Of a stretch of 64,000 nt of DNA, positions 9,343 to 19,890 are shown piece after piece. The notes beneath the pieces are model-generated. The model searched no databases and was not told the DNA's origin. It saw nothing but the letters and a program-made list of their open reading frames with translations. Made by a program: the position numbers and the translations under genes. Position 1 is the first letter of the stretch. Each line of letters opens with the position of its first letter. This DNA is from Acinetobacter harbinensis (GTDB lineage Bacteria > Pseudomonadota > Gammaproteobacteria > Pseudomonadales > Moraxellaceae). The stretch spans positions 2,347,642-2,411,641 of the forward strand of contig NZ_JXBK01000001.1 of the NCBI RefSeq assembly GCF_000816495.1, in the 5' to 3' direction.

Positions 9343-11415
9343 TTATTCCGGTAATTTAAAGTCGGTTACAGATTCACGTAACGATTCAGCCATGTTGGCC
9401 AATTCAGATACTGAGCGTGCTGTATCAAACGTTGCTGTGGTGGTTTGTGAAGTAATTTCTTGTACCACATTCATGGTGCTTGAAATATGACCTGCTGAGG
9501 CAGACTGTAGTTTGGCTGCATCAGAAATGTTGGCAATCAATTTCGCCAAGTTGGTCGATACGCTTTGAATCTCATCCAGTGCAACACCCGCATCTTTAGA
9601 TAAGTTAGCACCACGTACTACCTCAGATGTGGTTTGTTCCATCGAAATTACAGCTTCGTTGGTATCGGTCTGAATGGTTTTTACCAAGCCTTCAATCTGT
9701 TTGGTTGCAGACGCTGAACGTTCAGCAAGACGCTGTACTTCATCGGCTACCACCGCAAAACCACGGCCCGCTTCACCGGCCATCGATGCTTGAATGGCTG
9801 CATTTAATGCCAAGATGTTGGTTTGATCGGCAATATCGTTAATCAAGGCAACGATGTTACCAATTTCTTGAGAAGATTCACCCAAACGTTTAATACGTTT
9901 TGAGGTTTCTTGAATCTGTTCACGAATGGTGTCCATCCCCTCGATTGAGCGGTTTACCACATCTGCACCATTGGCAGCAATGCGTACTGAACGCTCAGCT
10001 ACCACAGCAGACTCGGATGCGTTTGACGATACTTGGTCAATCGACATGGCCATTTCATTAATTGCTGCAGAGGCACCGGCAATTTCTTGCGCTTGATGCT
10101 CAGATGCTTCAGCTAACTGGTTGGTAATTCCCTGCGTATTGGCCGTATATTGCGCAACTTCTTGCGATGTATCGGTAATCCGCGAAACCAAATCACGTAA
10201 TTGGTCAATTGCAAAGTTAATTGAGTCGGCAATGGCGCCGGTAAAATCTTCCGATACCGTTGCGTATGAACGTAAATCACCATCTGCCAAATCGGCAATC
10301 TCATCGAGTAAACGTAAAATTGCGTTCTGGTTACGATCGTACTCTTCTTGCAAACGTACTACGCGTTCTTTATCTGATAAACCACGTAGCGTCAGTAATT
10401 TAAATGCAGCAACTAAGAAACCAGTCAGTAATAACAGTAAGAATAAACCCGGAATAGCGATGGTTAAACTTGAGCCTGTAGAAAGTTTATTTAAGCTGGC
10501 CAACAATTCATCGGACTGTGAAAAAATAGAGGCAGATGCTTGACGTACTTTCACAATTTGGCTTGAGTTTTTAAGAATAACTGAAGATGCTGATTTTAAT
10601 ACATCATCATATTCCGTTTTAATACCGTTTAATGACTCACGTAATGCAGGATCTGATAGACGTTCTACACCCAGTTCGGCATTACCATTTAACTGCGCTT
10701 CTAAATAAGAACCAAAAGTTTCCGTATCCGCACTAAAGTCATCCGCAGATTCACGAGAGCTTGCAGTTCCAGTTAACACCGAGCTAATCGAACGTAAAAT
10801 ACGTTCTGCAATAAATACTTGGTTTTTAGCAATAATAACTTGGTTACTTGGCATGTTTTGACGTGCCATTTGGTCAACCATTAAGTTATATTCCGCTTGA
10901 ATTCCGGGAATAGTTTCGCCAATGGCAATATTGGTGTCATATAACTGGTTAATGATTTTTTGTTGTGACGAAATCAAATCAATACCATCTGAAACCGATT
11001 TCCACTGCTTTTCTACTTCAGATAATGCCTGAGTTTGAGCATGAATATCTTTCACCGTCTCAAGATTTTCAGCAAAAGCCTTTTGAGATTGGGTTAGTTT
11101 ATCAATCGATTCTTTGGTCCCTGAAGCAGTCGCCTCAGTGGCCTGACGAGAAATCGTCTGTGACAATAGACGTAAATCACCCACACTACGGGTTAATTCA
11201 TTATTACGCGGTACACTATAGAATAAGTACAACAACAGGAATAGTGCTAAGACAAGACAAAAAATTGCACCCAAAATTAAGGGCTTGGACTTCTCACTGT
11301 CACCAAATACACGTGATAACTGATCTGTTTGTGCTTGAATCTTAGTTAATAAAGCATGACCAACCTTGCGATTGCTGCCTTCACCTGTATTTTTCTTTTT
11401 AAGTTTAAAGCCCAT
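9343..11415 (-). CDS. pilJ: PilJ, methyl-accepting chemoreceptor of the Pil-Chp system
   Basis: A 690-residue receptor. An N-terminal membrane segment ([19 protein letters not shown], about residues 48-66) and a second ([20 protein letters not shown], about 325-345) bracket a periplasmic PilJ-type sensing region. A HAMP-like linker and the signalling coiled coil follow, with the conserved hairpin tip [18 protein letters not shown]. It should relay surface/pilus signals to ChpA through PilI. The start has a good GGGGAGAGG upstream. It lies 45 bp after pilI. Confidence 0.95.
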   Translation of the reverse strand: MGFKLKKKNTGEGSNRKVGHALLTKIQAQTDQLSRVFGDSEKSKPLILGAIFCLVLALFLLLYLFYSVPRNNELTRSVGDLRLLSQTISRQATEATASGTKESIDKLTQSQKAFAENLETVKDIHAQTQALSEVEKQWKSVSDGIDLISSQQKIINQLYDTNIAIGETIPGIQAEYNLMVDQMARQNMPSNQVIIAKNQVFIAERILRSISSVLTGTASSRESADDFSADTETFGSYLEAQLNGNAELGVERLSDPALRESLNGIKTEYDDVLKSASSVILKNSSQIVKVRQASASIFSQSDELLASLNKLSTGSSLTIAIPGLFLLLLLTGFLVAAFKLLTLRGLSDKERVVRLQEEYDRNQNAILRLLDEIADLADGDLRSYATVSEDFTGAIADSINFAIDQLRDLVSRITDTSQEVAQYTANTQGITNQLAEASEHQAQEIAGASAAINEMAMSIDQVSSNASESAVVAERSVRIAANGADVVNRSIEGMDTIREQIQETSKRIKRLGESSQEIGNIVALINDIADQTNILALNAAIQASMAGEAGRGFAVVADEVQRLAERSASATKQIEGLVKTIQTDTNEAVISMEQTTSEVVRGANLSKDAGVALDEIQSVSTNLAKLIANISDAAKLQSASAGHISSTMNVVQEITSQTTTATFDTARSVSELANMAESLRESVTDFKLPE

Positions 11416-11460
11416 CCAGCCTCTCCCCGACTTTCGCCATCATTATTCAACACACAACTA

Positions 11461-11997
11461 TTAGTTTATAAATTTTATAGATGCATTCATGTACTTTGGA
11501 TTTTGTAATAAACGGCTAAATAAGAAAACATGCCAGTGTTGATTGTGCTGATAAAAATGCCCCTGACAATATTCTTTTAAATTACTATCTAACTCACTTT
11601 GATCAGAAAAGAAACTTTTCTTATTAAAGTGTTGAATCCCCAAAACTTGATCTACAACTAAACCGACATAATGGTCATTATGACTAACACACAGTACTTT
11701 TTGAGTGGGTGAAAACTGACTTCTTTGCCCAGAAATATATTGAGCCAAATCAGCCACTGAAAGTAACCGTCCACGAATATTGGCCAAGCCCATCACCCAA
11801 GATTGGGTATTAGGCACTGGCGTATATTTAGGTGGATAGATCACTTCTGCAACTTCCCCCAAAGGAGCAACGAAATACTGCCCCATCATTTCAAAAGCAA
11901 TACCTGACCATCGGTTTACTTCATTTTCAGTGGTAACGTAGTTTTTATTGCCACGTTTAGCCAGCCGAAGTAATTCGATAAATCCATTCGCTGCCAT
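11461..11997 (-). CDS. pilI: PilI, CheW-like coupling protein
   Basis: A 178-residue CheW-domain protein (FVAPLGEVAEVI, MGLANIRGRLLSVADLAQYI, KVLCVSHNDHYVGLVVDQVLG). CheW proteins bridge receptors and kinase, here PilJ and ChpA. The start MAANGFIELLRLAKRG matches PilI-type N-termini. It begins 5 bp after pilH, so the two are likely translationally linked. Confidence 0.92.
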   Translation of the reverse strand: MAANGFIELLRLAKRGNKNYVTTENEVNRWSGIAFEMMGQYFVAPLGEVAEVIYPPKYTPVPNTQSWVMGLANIRGRLLSVADLAQYISGQRSQFSPTQKVLCVSHNDHYVGLVVDQVLGIQHFNKKSFFSDQSELDSNLKEYCQGHFYQHNQHWHVFLFSRLLQNPKYMNASIKFIN

Positions 11998-12002
11998 AGC
12001 GC

Positions 12003-12371
12003 TTATCCTGCATTGAGGTATTGATTAATTACATCAATTAACTGTTTTTCATCTACAGGTTTGGTCAAATAATCAATTGCGCCTTGACGTTTGCCCCAAA
12101 CACGGTCAGTGGCTTGATCTTTGGTACTTACAATCACAATAGGAATATGCTTGGTGGTCTCGCCACGTGCAATTTGACGTGTGGCTTGAAAACCATTTAC
12201 ACCCGGCATAACCACATCCATTAACACCAGATCTGGCAACTCGGCTTGTGCCATAGCGACACCATCAGCGCCATTTGACGCCTCTAGAACTTCAAAACCA
12301 TGTTTGGTTAGAATTTCTCTAAAACGAAAGGTTTCAGTTGGTGAATCATCCACTATAAGGATACGTGACAT
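12003..12371 (-). CDS. pilH: PilH response regulator
   Basis: A single receiver domain of 122 residues beginning MSRILIVDDSPTETF, with phosphoacceptor Asp52 (LVLMDVVMPG), Thr/Ser switch (VSTKDQ) and Lys in YLTKPVDE. The sequence VWGKRQGA-x-DYLTKP is characteristic of PilH. The ATG at 12371 matches PilH N-termini; an upstream in-frame ATG at 12383 would add MGQS. In Pseudomonas PilH acts with PilU/retraction or as a phosphate sink opposing PilG. Confidence 0.92.
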   Translation of the reverse strand: MSRILIVDDSPTETFRFREILTKHGFEVLEASNGADGVAMAQAELPDLVLMDVVMPGVNGFQATRQIARGETTKHIPIVIVSTKDQATDRVWGKRQGAIDYLTKPVDEKQLIDVINQYLNAG

Positions 12372-12394
12372 GCTTTGCCCCAATAAAAATTAAC

Positions 12395-12778
12395 TTATGC
12401 TGTTACGTGAGTTCGAATTGCGTCTAATAATTCATCTTTACTAAAAGGCTTGGTTAAATACTGATCAGATCCAACCACTCGACCTTTGGCTTGATCAAAT
12501 AAACCGTCTTTACTTGACAGCATAATGACCGGAATATTTTGATAATTTTGAGAGTTTTTGATTAAGGCACAAGTTTGATAACCATCCAAACGCGGCATCA
12601 TAATATCGACAAATACGATATCTGGATTAGCTTCAGCAATTTTAGCCAATGCTTCAAATCCATCAACGGCAGTCACGACATCACACCCTTCGCGTTGCAA
12701 TAATGTTTCTGCTGTACGACGAATGGTTTTTGAATCATCAATCACCATGACTTTTAGATTTTGGAACTTATCGTCCAT
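12395..12778 (-). CDS. pilG: PilG response regulator
   Basis: A single receiver domain of 127 residues with acidic pocket VIDDS, phosphoacceptor Asp58 (FVDIMMPRLDG) and YLTKPF near the C-terminus. It has no output domain, as expected for PilG, which in related bacteria promotes pilus extension and adenylate cyclase activation. First gene of the leftward pil-chp operon. The 327 bp upstream (12779-13105) are AT-rich and non-coding and must hold the divergent promoters. Confidence 0.92.
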   Translation of the reverse strand: MDDKFQNLKVMVIDDSKTIRRTAETLLQREGCDVVTAVDGFEALAKIAEANPDIVFVDIMMPRLDGYQTCALIKNSQNYQNIPVIMLSSKDGLFDQAKGRVVGSDQYLTKPFSKDELLDAIRTHVTA

Positions 12779-13105
12779 TTAATGACCCTTCCCATTGTTG
12801 AAATGCGCAATCAATTTGAGCAGAAAGTTTTATTACAAGTTATAACCATTTTTAACATATCTTTACTTGTCTTTTCAATGTACATTTTTTCTACCAAACC
12901 TCACTTACGAGCATTTAGCAAACCTAAATCACACTTTGAACAGAGCAATACGTTTTTTTTGACTTTAGATGGTTTTTTATTCTCAATTTTGAGTCTAATA
13001 TACCATTTTCATTACTTGAAAATAAGTAATCTAGTCAACTTAAAACTGGGGGAGACAATGTGAAGTAAGTTTAAACAAAAACTTGCTTTCATTGCACAAA
13101 TATAA
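12779..13105. other. Divergent intergenic region between pilG and 13106
   Basis: AT-rich, with no coding sequence I can support on either strand and no clear inverted repeat. It should contain the promoter of the leftward pil-chp operon and of the rightward coiled-coil gene; I cannot place a convincing -35/-10 pair for either. Confidence 0.5.
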
Positions 13106-13696
13106 ATGACTCGAACATTCATTTTTCTGTTTTTGATGATTTTTCAGGTAACCGACCTATATGCCCAGAGCGTAAAACCAGCATGGTATCGCTACTATGA
13201 CAGTCGGGGAATTCCCAACATCAGCACCAACGTCACACCCAATCATATTCGTTATGGCTATGAAGCTTTAGATCAAAATATGCAAGTGATTCAGCGTAAT
13301 CGTGCCTATAATTCTGAAGCAGATATCAAACAAGCACCGCAACGTGCGGCACTGGCTAAAAAAAATGAAGCCGATTTAAAATTAAAAAAAGCCTACAGCA
13401 ACAGTCAAGTGGCGCTGCAAAAACGCAATGATGCTTTGCTATATATTAAAAAACAGATCGCCTTTCAGCAAGAACAACTGAAACAATTACAAAATGATCG
13501 GATTTATTTTAAACGCCAACAGCTTGAACATTTACGCAAAGTAGAAACAGTTCCAGTGGCGTTAAAAAACAAGATCGATTACAACCAGAAAAATATTGAG
13601 GTGAAAAAGGAACTCATTGTCTCGTTACATACCCAATACGATAATACACAACTGTACTATGACAAAATCATTGCACGCTTAAAACTACTTGAATAA
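13106..13696 (+). CDS. Exported coiled-coil protein with a DUF4124-like N-terminus
   Basis: A 196-residue protein with a signal peptide (MTRTFIFLFLMIFQVTDLYAQ). A short segment, AWYRYYDSRGIPNIST followed by IRYGYEALDQ (about residues 26-56), resembles the YRY-x-D-x-G-x-x-x-(Y/I)S core of DUF4124 domains. The rest (about 75-196) is Lys/Gln/Leu-rich with heptad spacing, predicted coiled coil. Probably periplasmic. It lies just upstream of the RND pair, but a 60-bp gap and the lack of relation leave co-function open. I do not recognise a named gene. Confidence 0.7.
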   Translation: MTRTFIFLFLMIFQVTDLYAQSVKPAWYRYYDSRGIPNISTNVTPNHIRYGYEALDQNMQVIQRNRAYNSEADIKQAPQRAALAKKNEADLKLKKAYSNSQVALQKRNDALLYIKKQIAFQQEQLKQLQNDRIYFKRQQLEHLRKVETVPVALKNKIDYNQKNIEVKKELIVSLHTQYDNTQLYYDKIIARLKLLE

Positions 13697-13756
13697 ATTG
13701 CTTTTGTGTAGACATCAGCTTACTTTTACTGCAATCAATAAAAAAGGTTAATGTGC

Positions 13757-14890
13757 ATGCGATTTCGACAGAATTTTAAAAAATTTATTCCAGCGCAGAA
13801 AACACAATATTTGATGTGTGGTCTATTCTTTTTAAATCTCTGTTTAAGTTTAAGTGCGTGTCAAAAAAATGAAATTGAGCCAAGCGTTAAAAAAATAGAA
13901 AAAATTGAACTTATTCCCCAAGATTTGGTGCTAGTCAAAGAGGGTTTTTCAATCGCTAAAACTGCATTTACCGGCACGATTGGCGCTATCAATCAAAGCA
14001 GCATACAGGCACAAGTCACAGCAACCGCAACGGCGGTCAATGTACAAGTGGGACAAAGCGTCTCTAAAGGCCAAGTTCTGGTACGTTTAAACAATCAAGA
14101 CAATGCAGCGCGACTTGCCCAAGCTCAAGCCAACCTTCGCTCAACCGAAGCCCAAGCCACTTTAGCTCAAAATATGATGCAACGTAAAAAGCGCTTACTG
14201 GATCAAGGCTTTATCGCCAAAGTGGACTATGAACAAGCCGTCGTGGATTATCAAGCCCAGCTACAAAATGTGTATGCACAACAAGCCAATGTCAATATTG
14301 CGCAAAAAGCGGATGCCGATGGAACGATTTTCAGTCCAATTTCAGGCGTCGTGACTCAGCGCCAAGTGGATTCAGGCCAAACCGTTGCGGCGGGTCAAAC
14401 CTTGTTTGAAATTGTTGACCCGAATCATTTAGAAATTCAGGCCAAACTGCCCAGTGATCAGCAAGCAGCCTTAAAGGTCGGTCAAGCCATTGAATATAAT
14501 ATTCAAGGAAATCCCACCCCATTAACTGCCGTGATCAGTCGTATTTCCCCGATTGCCGATCCTGTGAATCGCCAGATTGAATTCTTTGCGCGTCCGAATG
14601 AAAATATTAACTCACTCAGTATTGGGGCTTTTGTCGAGGGCAATATTCTTGCATCAAATCAAGTCGCTGGGCAGCTTATTCCACTCGACCTGATTCAGCA
14701 TCTAGAAGATCAAGCCTATGTCTGGGTGATTCGTCAAAACAAGATTGAAAAGGTCAATCTACAGGTTTTAGAGCAACGCTATAGTGATAATTTAGCTGTG
14801 GTTCAGGGTTTACAATCAGCTGATCAAATCAGCCGGATTAAATTTAGCGATATAAATCTTCATCAACCCGTCACCATCAATCAAAAATAA
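13757..14890 (+). CDS. RND efflux periplasmic adaptor (membrane fusion protein)
   Basis: About 377 residues. An N-terminal lipoprotein signal ends in LSLSAC, so the adaptor is probably lipid-anchored in the inner membrane. The MFP order is visible: a lipoyl half (AQVTATATAVNVQVGQSVSKGQVLVRL), an alpha-helical hairpin rich in Ala/Gln (about 110-175), the second lipoyl half (ADGTIFSPISGVVTQRQVDSGQTV) and a beta-barrel domain. The ATG at 13757 is chosen because AAGG sits 9 nt upstream; 13751 is the alternative. It is followed after 22 bp by the RND permease. No TolC-like channel gene is adjacent, so it presumably borrows one. Confidence 0.88.
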   Translation: MRFRQNFKKFIPAQKTQYLMCGLFFLNLCLSLSACQKNEIEPSVKKIEKIELIPQDLVLVKEGFSIAKTAFTGTIGAINQSSIQAQVTATATAVNVQVGQSVSKGQVLVRLNNQDNAARLAQAQANLRSTEAQATLAQNMMQRKKRLLDQGFIAKVDYEQAVVDYQAQLQNVYAQQANVNIAQKADADGTIFSPISGVVTQRQVDSGQTVAAGQTLFEIVDPNHLEIQAKLPSDQQAALKVGQAIEYNIQGNPTPLTAVISRISPIADPVNRQIEFFARPNENINSLSIGAFVEGNILASNQVAGQLIPLDLIQHLEDQAYVWVIRQNKIEKVNLQVLEQRYSDNLAVVQGLQSADQISRIKFSDINLHQPVTINQK

Positions 14891-14912
14891 ATATTAAGCA
14901 CAGGTCCTCAGT

Positions 14913-17900
14913 ATGTGGTTTACTCGAATAAGTGTTAAATATCCTGTCTTTACCATCATGATGATGTTGTGCTTAATGGTCTTGGGTCTCGCCTCTTGGC
15001 AGCGCATGGGCGTTGAAGAATTTCCAGATGTCGATTTTCCATTTGTGGTGGTGTATACCAGTTATGCTGGCGCCTCTCCGGAAACCATTGAATCTGAAAT
15101 CACCAAGAAAATGGAAGAACAGATCAATACCATTTCTGGTTTAAAACAGGTGATTTCCCAGTCAAGTGAAGGCCTATCGACCATTATTGTCGAGTTTAAT
15201 TTGGATGTTTCTTCTGCTGTTGCGGCACAAGATGTACGCGATAAGATCTCTTCTGTCAGTGCACAATTCCGCGATGAAATTCAGGACCCAGTAGTTGAGC
15301 GTTATGACCCTACAGCCAATGCCATCATGTCGATTGTGTTTGAATCCGAAAATCTATCGTTACGTGATTTAAGTTCCTATTTAGAGCAACGTATCACGCC
15401 TCAACTTCGGACTATTTCAGGCGTCGGTGCCGTCAACTTACTGGGTGATGCACAGCGGCAAATTCGCATTGAAGTGGATCCGCATAAATTACAAAGCTTT
15501 GGTCTGGGTATTGATCAAGTGATTAACACATTAAAAAGTGAAAACATTGAAGTTCCGGGCGGAACCTTAAAACAATCCAGCTCTGAGTTGGTGGTGGAAA
15601 TAAAATCTAAAGTGCTGCATCCGCAATCATTTGGGGATTTGATCATTGCCAATAAAAATGCTGCGCCCATTTTTTTAAAGCAAGTGGCCACCATTCGCGA
15701 TACGCAGGCAGATTTAGAATCCAGTGCCTATTTAAATGGCAAAGCCGCGATAGCAATTGATATTTTACGCAGTGCGGACGCCAACGTGGTTGAAGTGGTC
15801 GATGCCACCTATAAAACCATCGCTGAGATTGAGCAACAATTGCCGGCCGGTACGGTGGCCAAAGTGGTGGTGGATAACTCCAAAGGAATTCGTGCCAGCA
15901 TTAAAGATATTGCCCGTACCATTGTCGAAGGCGCCCTACTGGCGGTATTGATTGTATTGCTATTTTTAGGTTCCTTTCGCTCCACAGCCATTACCGGTTT
16001 AACCCTGCCGATTTCTTTATTGGGTACGCTCACGTTTATTTGGGCCTTTGGTTTTTCCATCAATATGATGACGCTGCTGGCACTGTCTTTAAGTATTGGC
16101 CTGTTGATTGATGACGCCATTGTGGTGCGGGAAAATATTGTCCGTCATGCCGATATGGGCAAAGATCATGTCACAGCCGCTTTAGACGGTACTCAAGAAA
16201 TTGGACTGGCAGTTTTAGCCACCACATTGACCATCGTGGCGGTATTTTTACCGGTGGCCTTTATGGGCGGTATTATTGGACGTTTTTTCTATCAATTTGG
16301 CGTCACGGTCAGTGCGGCAGTGTTAATTTCCATGTTTGTCAGCTTTACCCTCGACCCCATGTTGTCTGCACATTGGGTTGAAAAACATGATCCAAACAAG
16401 AAACCGAATAGCGTGAAACGCTTTTTTAATTGGGTCTCTAGTAAACTCGATAACTTAAGTCATTACTATGAAAAACTGCTCAAACTGGCGTTACATTTTC
16501 GTGTGATTACCCTGTTGGTGGCCATCGCTTCGCTATTTGGCGCATTGGGCTTATCTAAGCTGATTGGCACCGAATTTGTGCCGGTGCCGGATAAAGGTGA
16601 AATTCGAATTAAGTTTGAAACCCCTGTTGATGCATCCCTTGAATACTCCCAAGCCAAGTTACTGCAAGTGGAACAGATTATTCGCCAGAATCCTGAAGTG
16701 CTTAATACCTATGGGATTATTAACGGCGTGACCGATCGCGGTAAAAACCATATCAGCCTGCGAGTAACGGTTACACCAAGGCAACAACGCAAACAAACCC
16801 TTAACGACTTAAACAATCAATTTCGTCAGCGATTACAATCGGTGGCAGGAATTATGGTGACCTCTGTCGCCTCTGCCGATGAAGTGGTGTCTGGCGGTCA
16901 AAAGCCCGTGCTGATCTCGATTAAAGGTCCAGACTTAGCCGAATTACAAAATATCTCCAATCGCTTTATGGCAGAAATTGCTCAAGTCAAAGGGATTGTC
17001 GATTTAGAAAGTTCACTTAAAGCACCGAAACCCAGTTTAAATATAGACATTAATCGTCTATTGGCCAGTGATTTAGGCCTGTCGGTCAATCAGATTGCCA
17101 ACGTGATTCGTCCGCTCATTGCCGGCGATAATGTCACCTCTTGGCAAGATGAAAAAGGTGAAAGCTATGATGTTAATCTGCGTTTAAGCGAAAAAAATCG
17201 CAGTCTGCCACGCGATATCGAAAACCTTTATTTAAGCTCGCAAAAAACTGATGCTTCGGGACAACCTATTTTAGTTCCCTTAAGCAGTGTGGCCTCATTT
17301 AAAGAAAGTTTTGGTGCATCACAGATTAATCGTCGCGATTTAGCCCGTGAAGTGTTGGTAGAAGCCAATACTGCTGGCCGCCCTGCAGGCGATATTGGTC
17401 AAGACATTCAAAAAATTCAACATGAGTTTAAATTACCGGCAGGCTATAGCTTTGATACTCAAGGTGCCAATAAAGATATGGCGGAATCAGCCGGTTACGC
17501 CCTGACGGCGATCACATTATCCATTGTCTTTATTTATATTGTCTTGGGTTCACAATTTAATAGTTTTATCCATCCTGCAGCGATTATGGCCTCCCTGCCA
17601 CTGTCTTTAATTGGCGTATTTTTAGCATTATTCTTGTTTAATTCGACCATGAATTTATTCTCGATTATCGGCATTATCATGTTGATGGGCTTGGTCACTA
17701 AAAACGCCATTCTATTGATCGATTTTATTAAAAAAGCCATGGATCGTGGTGTCGATCGCTATGAAGCCATTATTGATGCGGGTAAAACCCGCTTACGTCC
17801 CATTTTAATGACCACCAGTGCGATGGTGATGGGCATGATTCCTTTAGCATTGGGCTTAGGTGAAGGCGGCGAACAAAGTGCCCCGATGGCGCATGCGGTG

Positions 17901-18017
17901 ATTGGCGGCGTCATCACCTCCACCTTGTTAACTTTAGTGGTGGTGCCCGTGATCTTCACTTATCTAGATGACTTTAAGAATTTTATGCTGCGTCAAATAC
18001 GTAAAATCATGGCATAA
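14913..18017 (+). CDS. RND efflux transporter permease (HAE-1/MdtB-type)
   Basis: A 1034-residue inner-membrane proton antiporter. It starts MWFTRISVKYPVFTIMMML (TM1), followed by a periplasmic porter loop, then TM2-TM6 from about residue 335 with the proton-relay Asp pair in SIGLLIDDAIVVRENIV (TM4). A second half repeats the pattern, starting at about 535 with a second large loop. Length and motifs are typical of drug/lipophile RND pumps. It forms an operon with the adaptor just upstream. The substrate cannot be read from the sequence. Confidence 0.92.
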   Translation: MWFTRISVKYPVFTIMMMLCLMVLGLASWQRMGVEEFPDVDFPFVVVYTSYAGASPETIESEITKKMEEQINTISGLKQVISQSSEGLSTIIVEFNLDVSSAVAAQDVRDKISSVSAQFRDEIQDPVVERYDPTANAIMSIVFESENLSLRDLSSYLEQRITPQLRTISGVGAVNLLGDAQRQIRIEVDPHKLQSFGLGIDQVINTLKSENIEVPGGTLKQSSSELVVEIKSKVLHPQSFGDLIIANKNAAPIFLKQVATIRDTQADLESSAYLNGKAAIAIDILRSADANVVEVVDATYKTIAEIEQQLPAGTVAKVVVDNSKGIRASIKDIARTIVEGALLAVLIVLLFLGSFRSTAITGLTLPISLLGTLTFIWAFGFSINMMTLLALSLSIGLLIDDAIVVRENIVRHADMGKDHVTAALDGTQEIGLAVLATTLTIVAVFLPVAFMGGIIGRFFYQFGVTVSAAVLISMFVSFTLDPMLSAHWVEKHDPNKKPNSVKRFFNWVSSKLDNLSHYYEKLLKLALHFRVITLLVAIASLFGALGLSKLIGTEFVPVPDKGEIRIKFETPVDASLEYSQAKLLQVEQIIRQNPEVLNTYGIINGVTDRGKNHISLRVTVTPRQQRKQTLNDLNNQFRQRLQSVAGIMVTSVASADEVVSGGQKPVLISIKGPDLAELQNISNRFMAEIAQVKGIVDLESSLKAPKPSLNIDINRLLASDLGLSVNQIANVIRPLIAGDNVTSWQDEKGESYDVNLRLSEKNRSLPRDIENLYLSSQKTDASGQPILVPLSSVASFKESFGASQINRRDLAREVLVEANTAGRPAGDIGQDIQKIQHEFKLPAGYSFDTQGANKDMAESAGYALTAITLSIVFIYIVLGSQFNSFIHPAAIMASLPLSLIGVFLALFLFNSTMNLFSIIGIIMLMGLVTKNAILLIDFIKKAMDRGVDRYEAIIDAGKTRLRPILMTTSAMVMGMIPLALGLGEGGEQSAPMAHAVIGGVITSTLLTLVVVPVIFTYLDDFKNFMLRQIRKIMA

Positions 18018-18032
18018 TTCAATCAATTCACT

Positions 18033-18068
18033 TGAGGGGACATTCTAAAATGTTCACCTCATTTTTTT
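18033..18068 (+). terminator. Terminator of the RND operon
   Basis: TGAGGGGACATT pairs (with one mismatch and one bulge) with AATGTTCACCTCA around a CTAA loop and is followed by seven T. It ends the efflux transcript 46 bp before proS. Confidence 0.8.
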
Positions 18069-18114
18069 ATCGTATACTCTTATGCTTTAACGCTTAATTA
18101 TCAGGACAGTTTCC

Positions 18115-19830
18115 ATGCGCGCGAGTCGCTTTTTATTTGCCACCCTAAGAGAAACCCCCAGTGATGCCGAAGTTATTTCACATCAGCTTATGTTACGTGC
18201 GGGAATGATTCGTAAATTGGCTACGGGTTTATACACTTGGTTGCCAATGGGCGTACGTGTGCTAAATAAAGTCGAGGCGATTGTCCGTGAAGAGATGAAC
18301 CGCGCAGACGCACTTGAAGTTTATATGCCGGTCACTCAGCCCTCTAGTTTATGGCAAGAATCAGGACGTTTTGTCGAATATGGTCCAGAACTTCTACGCT
18401 TTAAAGACCGCCATAACAACGATTTTGTACTTGGCCCGACGCATGAAGAGGTCATCACCGATCTTGCTCGTGGCGAGTTAAAAAGCTACAAACAACTGCC
18501 GATTAATTTCTATCAAATTCAAACCAAATTTCGTGATGAAGTACGTCCGCGTTTTGGCGTGATGCGATCACGTGAATTCACCATGAAAGATGCTTACTCA
18601 TTTCATGTTGATCAAGCTTCGCTGCAAGAAACGTATGATGTCATGTATGACACTTACTGCCGCATCTTTACGCGTTTAGGTTTGAATTTCCGTCCAGTAC
18701 AAGCGGACACTGGCTCAATTGGGGGTTCAGGTTCACATGAGTTCCATGTCTTGGCCTCAAGTGGTGAAGATGATATCGCTTTTTCTAGCGACTCCGACTA
18801 TGCCGCCAATGTGGAAATGGCTGAAGCTATTTTGGTTGGTGAGCGTAAACCGGCCACTCAAACCCTGAACCTAGTGGATACGCCAGAGCAAAAAACCATT
18901 GCTGAAGTTTCGAGTTTCTTAAAATCTGATCCAGCACAATCCGTAAAGGCCTTGTTGGTACAAGGTGTTGCTGATGATCAAGGTCACGCACCTGTCGTGG
19001 CACTGTTTTTACGTGGCGATCATGAACTGAATGAAATTAAAGCTGAAAAACATGCCGCCATTGCCGCCCCTTTAACTTTTGCCACTGAAGAGCAAATTTC
19101 AGCGCTCGGTTTAAGCAGCGGTTTTATTGGTCCACAAGGTTTAGTTGAAAAAGGCTTAACCGTGATTGTCGACCGTGCCGCATCCGTTCTATCCGATTTT
19201 ATTGCAGGTGGCAATGAAGTGGATAAACATGCGATAGGCGTAAACTGGGAGCGTGATGCACGCTTTAGCGAGGTGTATGACCTGCGTAATGTGGTTGAAG
19301 GCGATCCATCTCCAGATGGTCAAGGCACCCTTCAAATTAAACGCGGTATTGAAGTTGGTCATATTTTTCAATTGGGTCAAAAATACTCTGAAGCTTTAAA
19401 CTGTAAAGTACTCGGTGAAGATGGCAAACCGCTTGTAGTGACCATGGGATGCTACGGCATTGGGGTGACGCGTGTGGTGGCTTCTGCTATTGAACAAAAT
19501 TTTGATGATAAAGGCATTATTTGGCCTATGGCGATTGCACCTTTTGAAGTCGCTATTGTACCGATGAATGCGCATAAATCACCACGCACTTTAGAAGCGG
19601 CTGAAGCACTGTATGCCGAACTACAAGCTGCAGGTTATGATGTCCTATTGGATGATCGTAATGAACGTCCGGGGGTTAAATTCTCAGATCTTGAATTGAC
19701 CGGTATTCCACACCGCATCGTGATTGGTGAAAAAGGCTTGGATGCAGGTACCTTTGAATATAAAGGTCGTACTGACAGTGAATCCGTCAATATCAGTAAA
19801 ACAGAACTGCTGGCTAAAATTGCCAAATAA
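18115..19830 (+). CDS. proS: Prolyl-tRNA synthetase, bacterial type
   Basis: A 571-residue class II synthetase charging tRNA-Pro. Motif 1 region ([20 protein letters not shown]), motif 2 ([19 protein letters not shown]) and motif 3 ([13 protein letters not shown]) are in place. An editing insertion of the YbaK type lies between motifs 2 and 3 (about 230-390, with [20 protein letters not shown] and FIGPQGL), and a C-terminal anticodon-binding domain ends the protein. The start [20 protein letters not shown] is typical. Stands alone with its own terminator. Confidence 0.97.
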   Translation: MRASRFLFATLRETPSDAEVISHQLMLRAGMIRKLATGLYTWLPMGVRVLNKVEAIVREEMNRADALEVYMPVTQPSSLWQESGRFVEYGPELLRFKDRHNNDFVLGPTHEEVITDLARGELKSYKQLPINFYQIQTKFRDEVRPRFGVMRSREFTMKDAYSFHVDQASLQETYDVMYDTYCRIFTRLGLNFRPVQADTGSIGGSGSHEFHVLASSGEDDIAFSSDSDYAANVEMAEAILVGERKPATQTLNLVDTPEQKTIAEVSSFLKSDPAQSVKALLVQGVADDQGHAPVVALFLRGDHELNEIKAEKHAAIAAPLTFATEEQISALGLSSGFIGPQGLVEKGLTVIVDRAASVLSDFIAGGNEVDKHAIGVNWERDARFSEVYDLRNVVEGDPSPDGQGTLQIKRGIEVGHIFQLGQKYSEALNCKVLGEDGKPLVVTMGCYGIGVTRVVASAIEQNFDDKGIIWPMAIAPFEVAIVPMNAHKSPRTLEAAEALYAELQAAGYDVLLDDRNERPGVKFSDLELTGIPHRIVIGEKGLDAGTFEYKGRTDSESVNISKTELLAKIAK

Positions 19831-19848
19831 ACTGTCACTTATTTAAGT

Positions 19849-19880
19849 AAAAAAAATCCCGCTCAAGGCGGGATTTTTTT
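19849..19880. terminator. Bidirectional terminator between proS and the VTGQ operon
   Basis: AATCCCGC (19855-19862) pairs with GCGGGATT (19868-19875), with A run before and T run after, so it can serve both convergent transcripts. Confidence 0.9.
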
Positions 19881-19890
19881 CAACTGTAAC

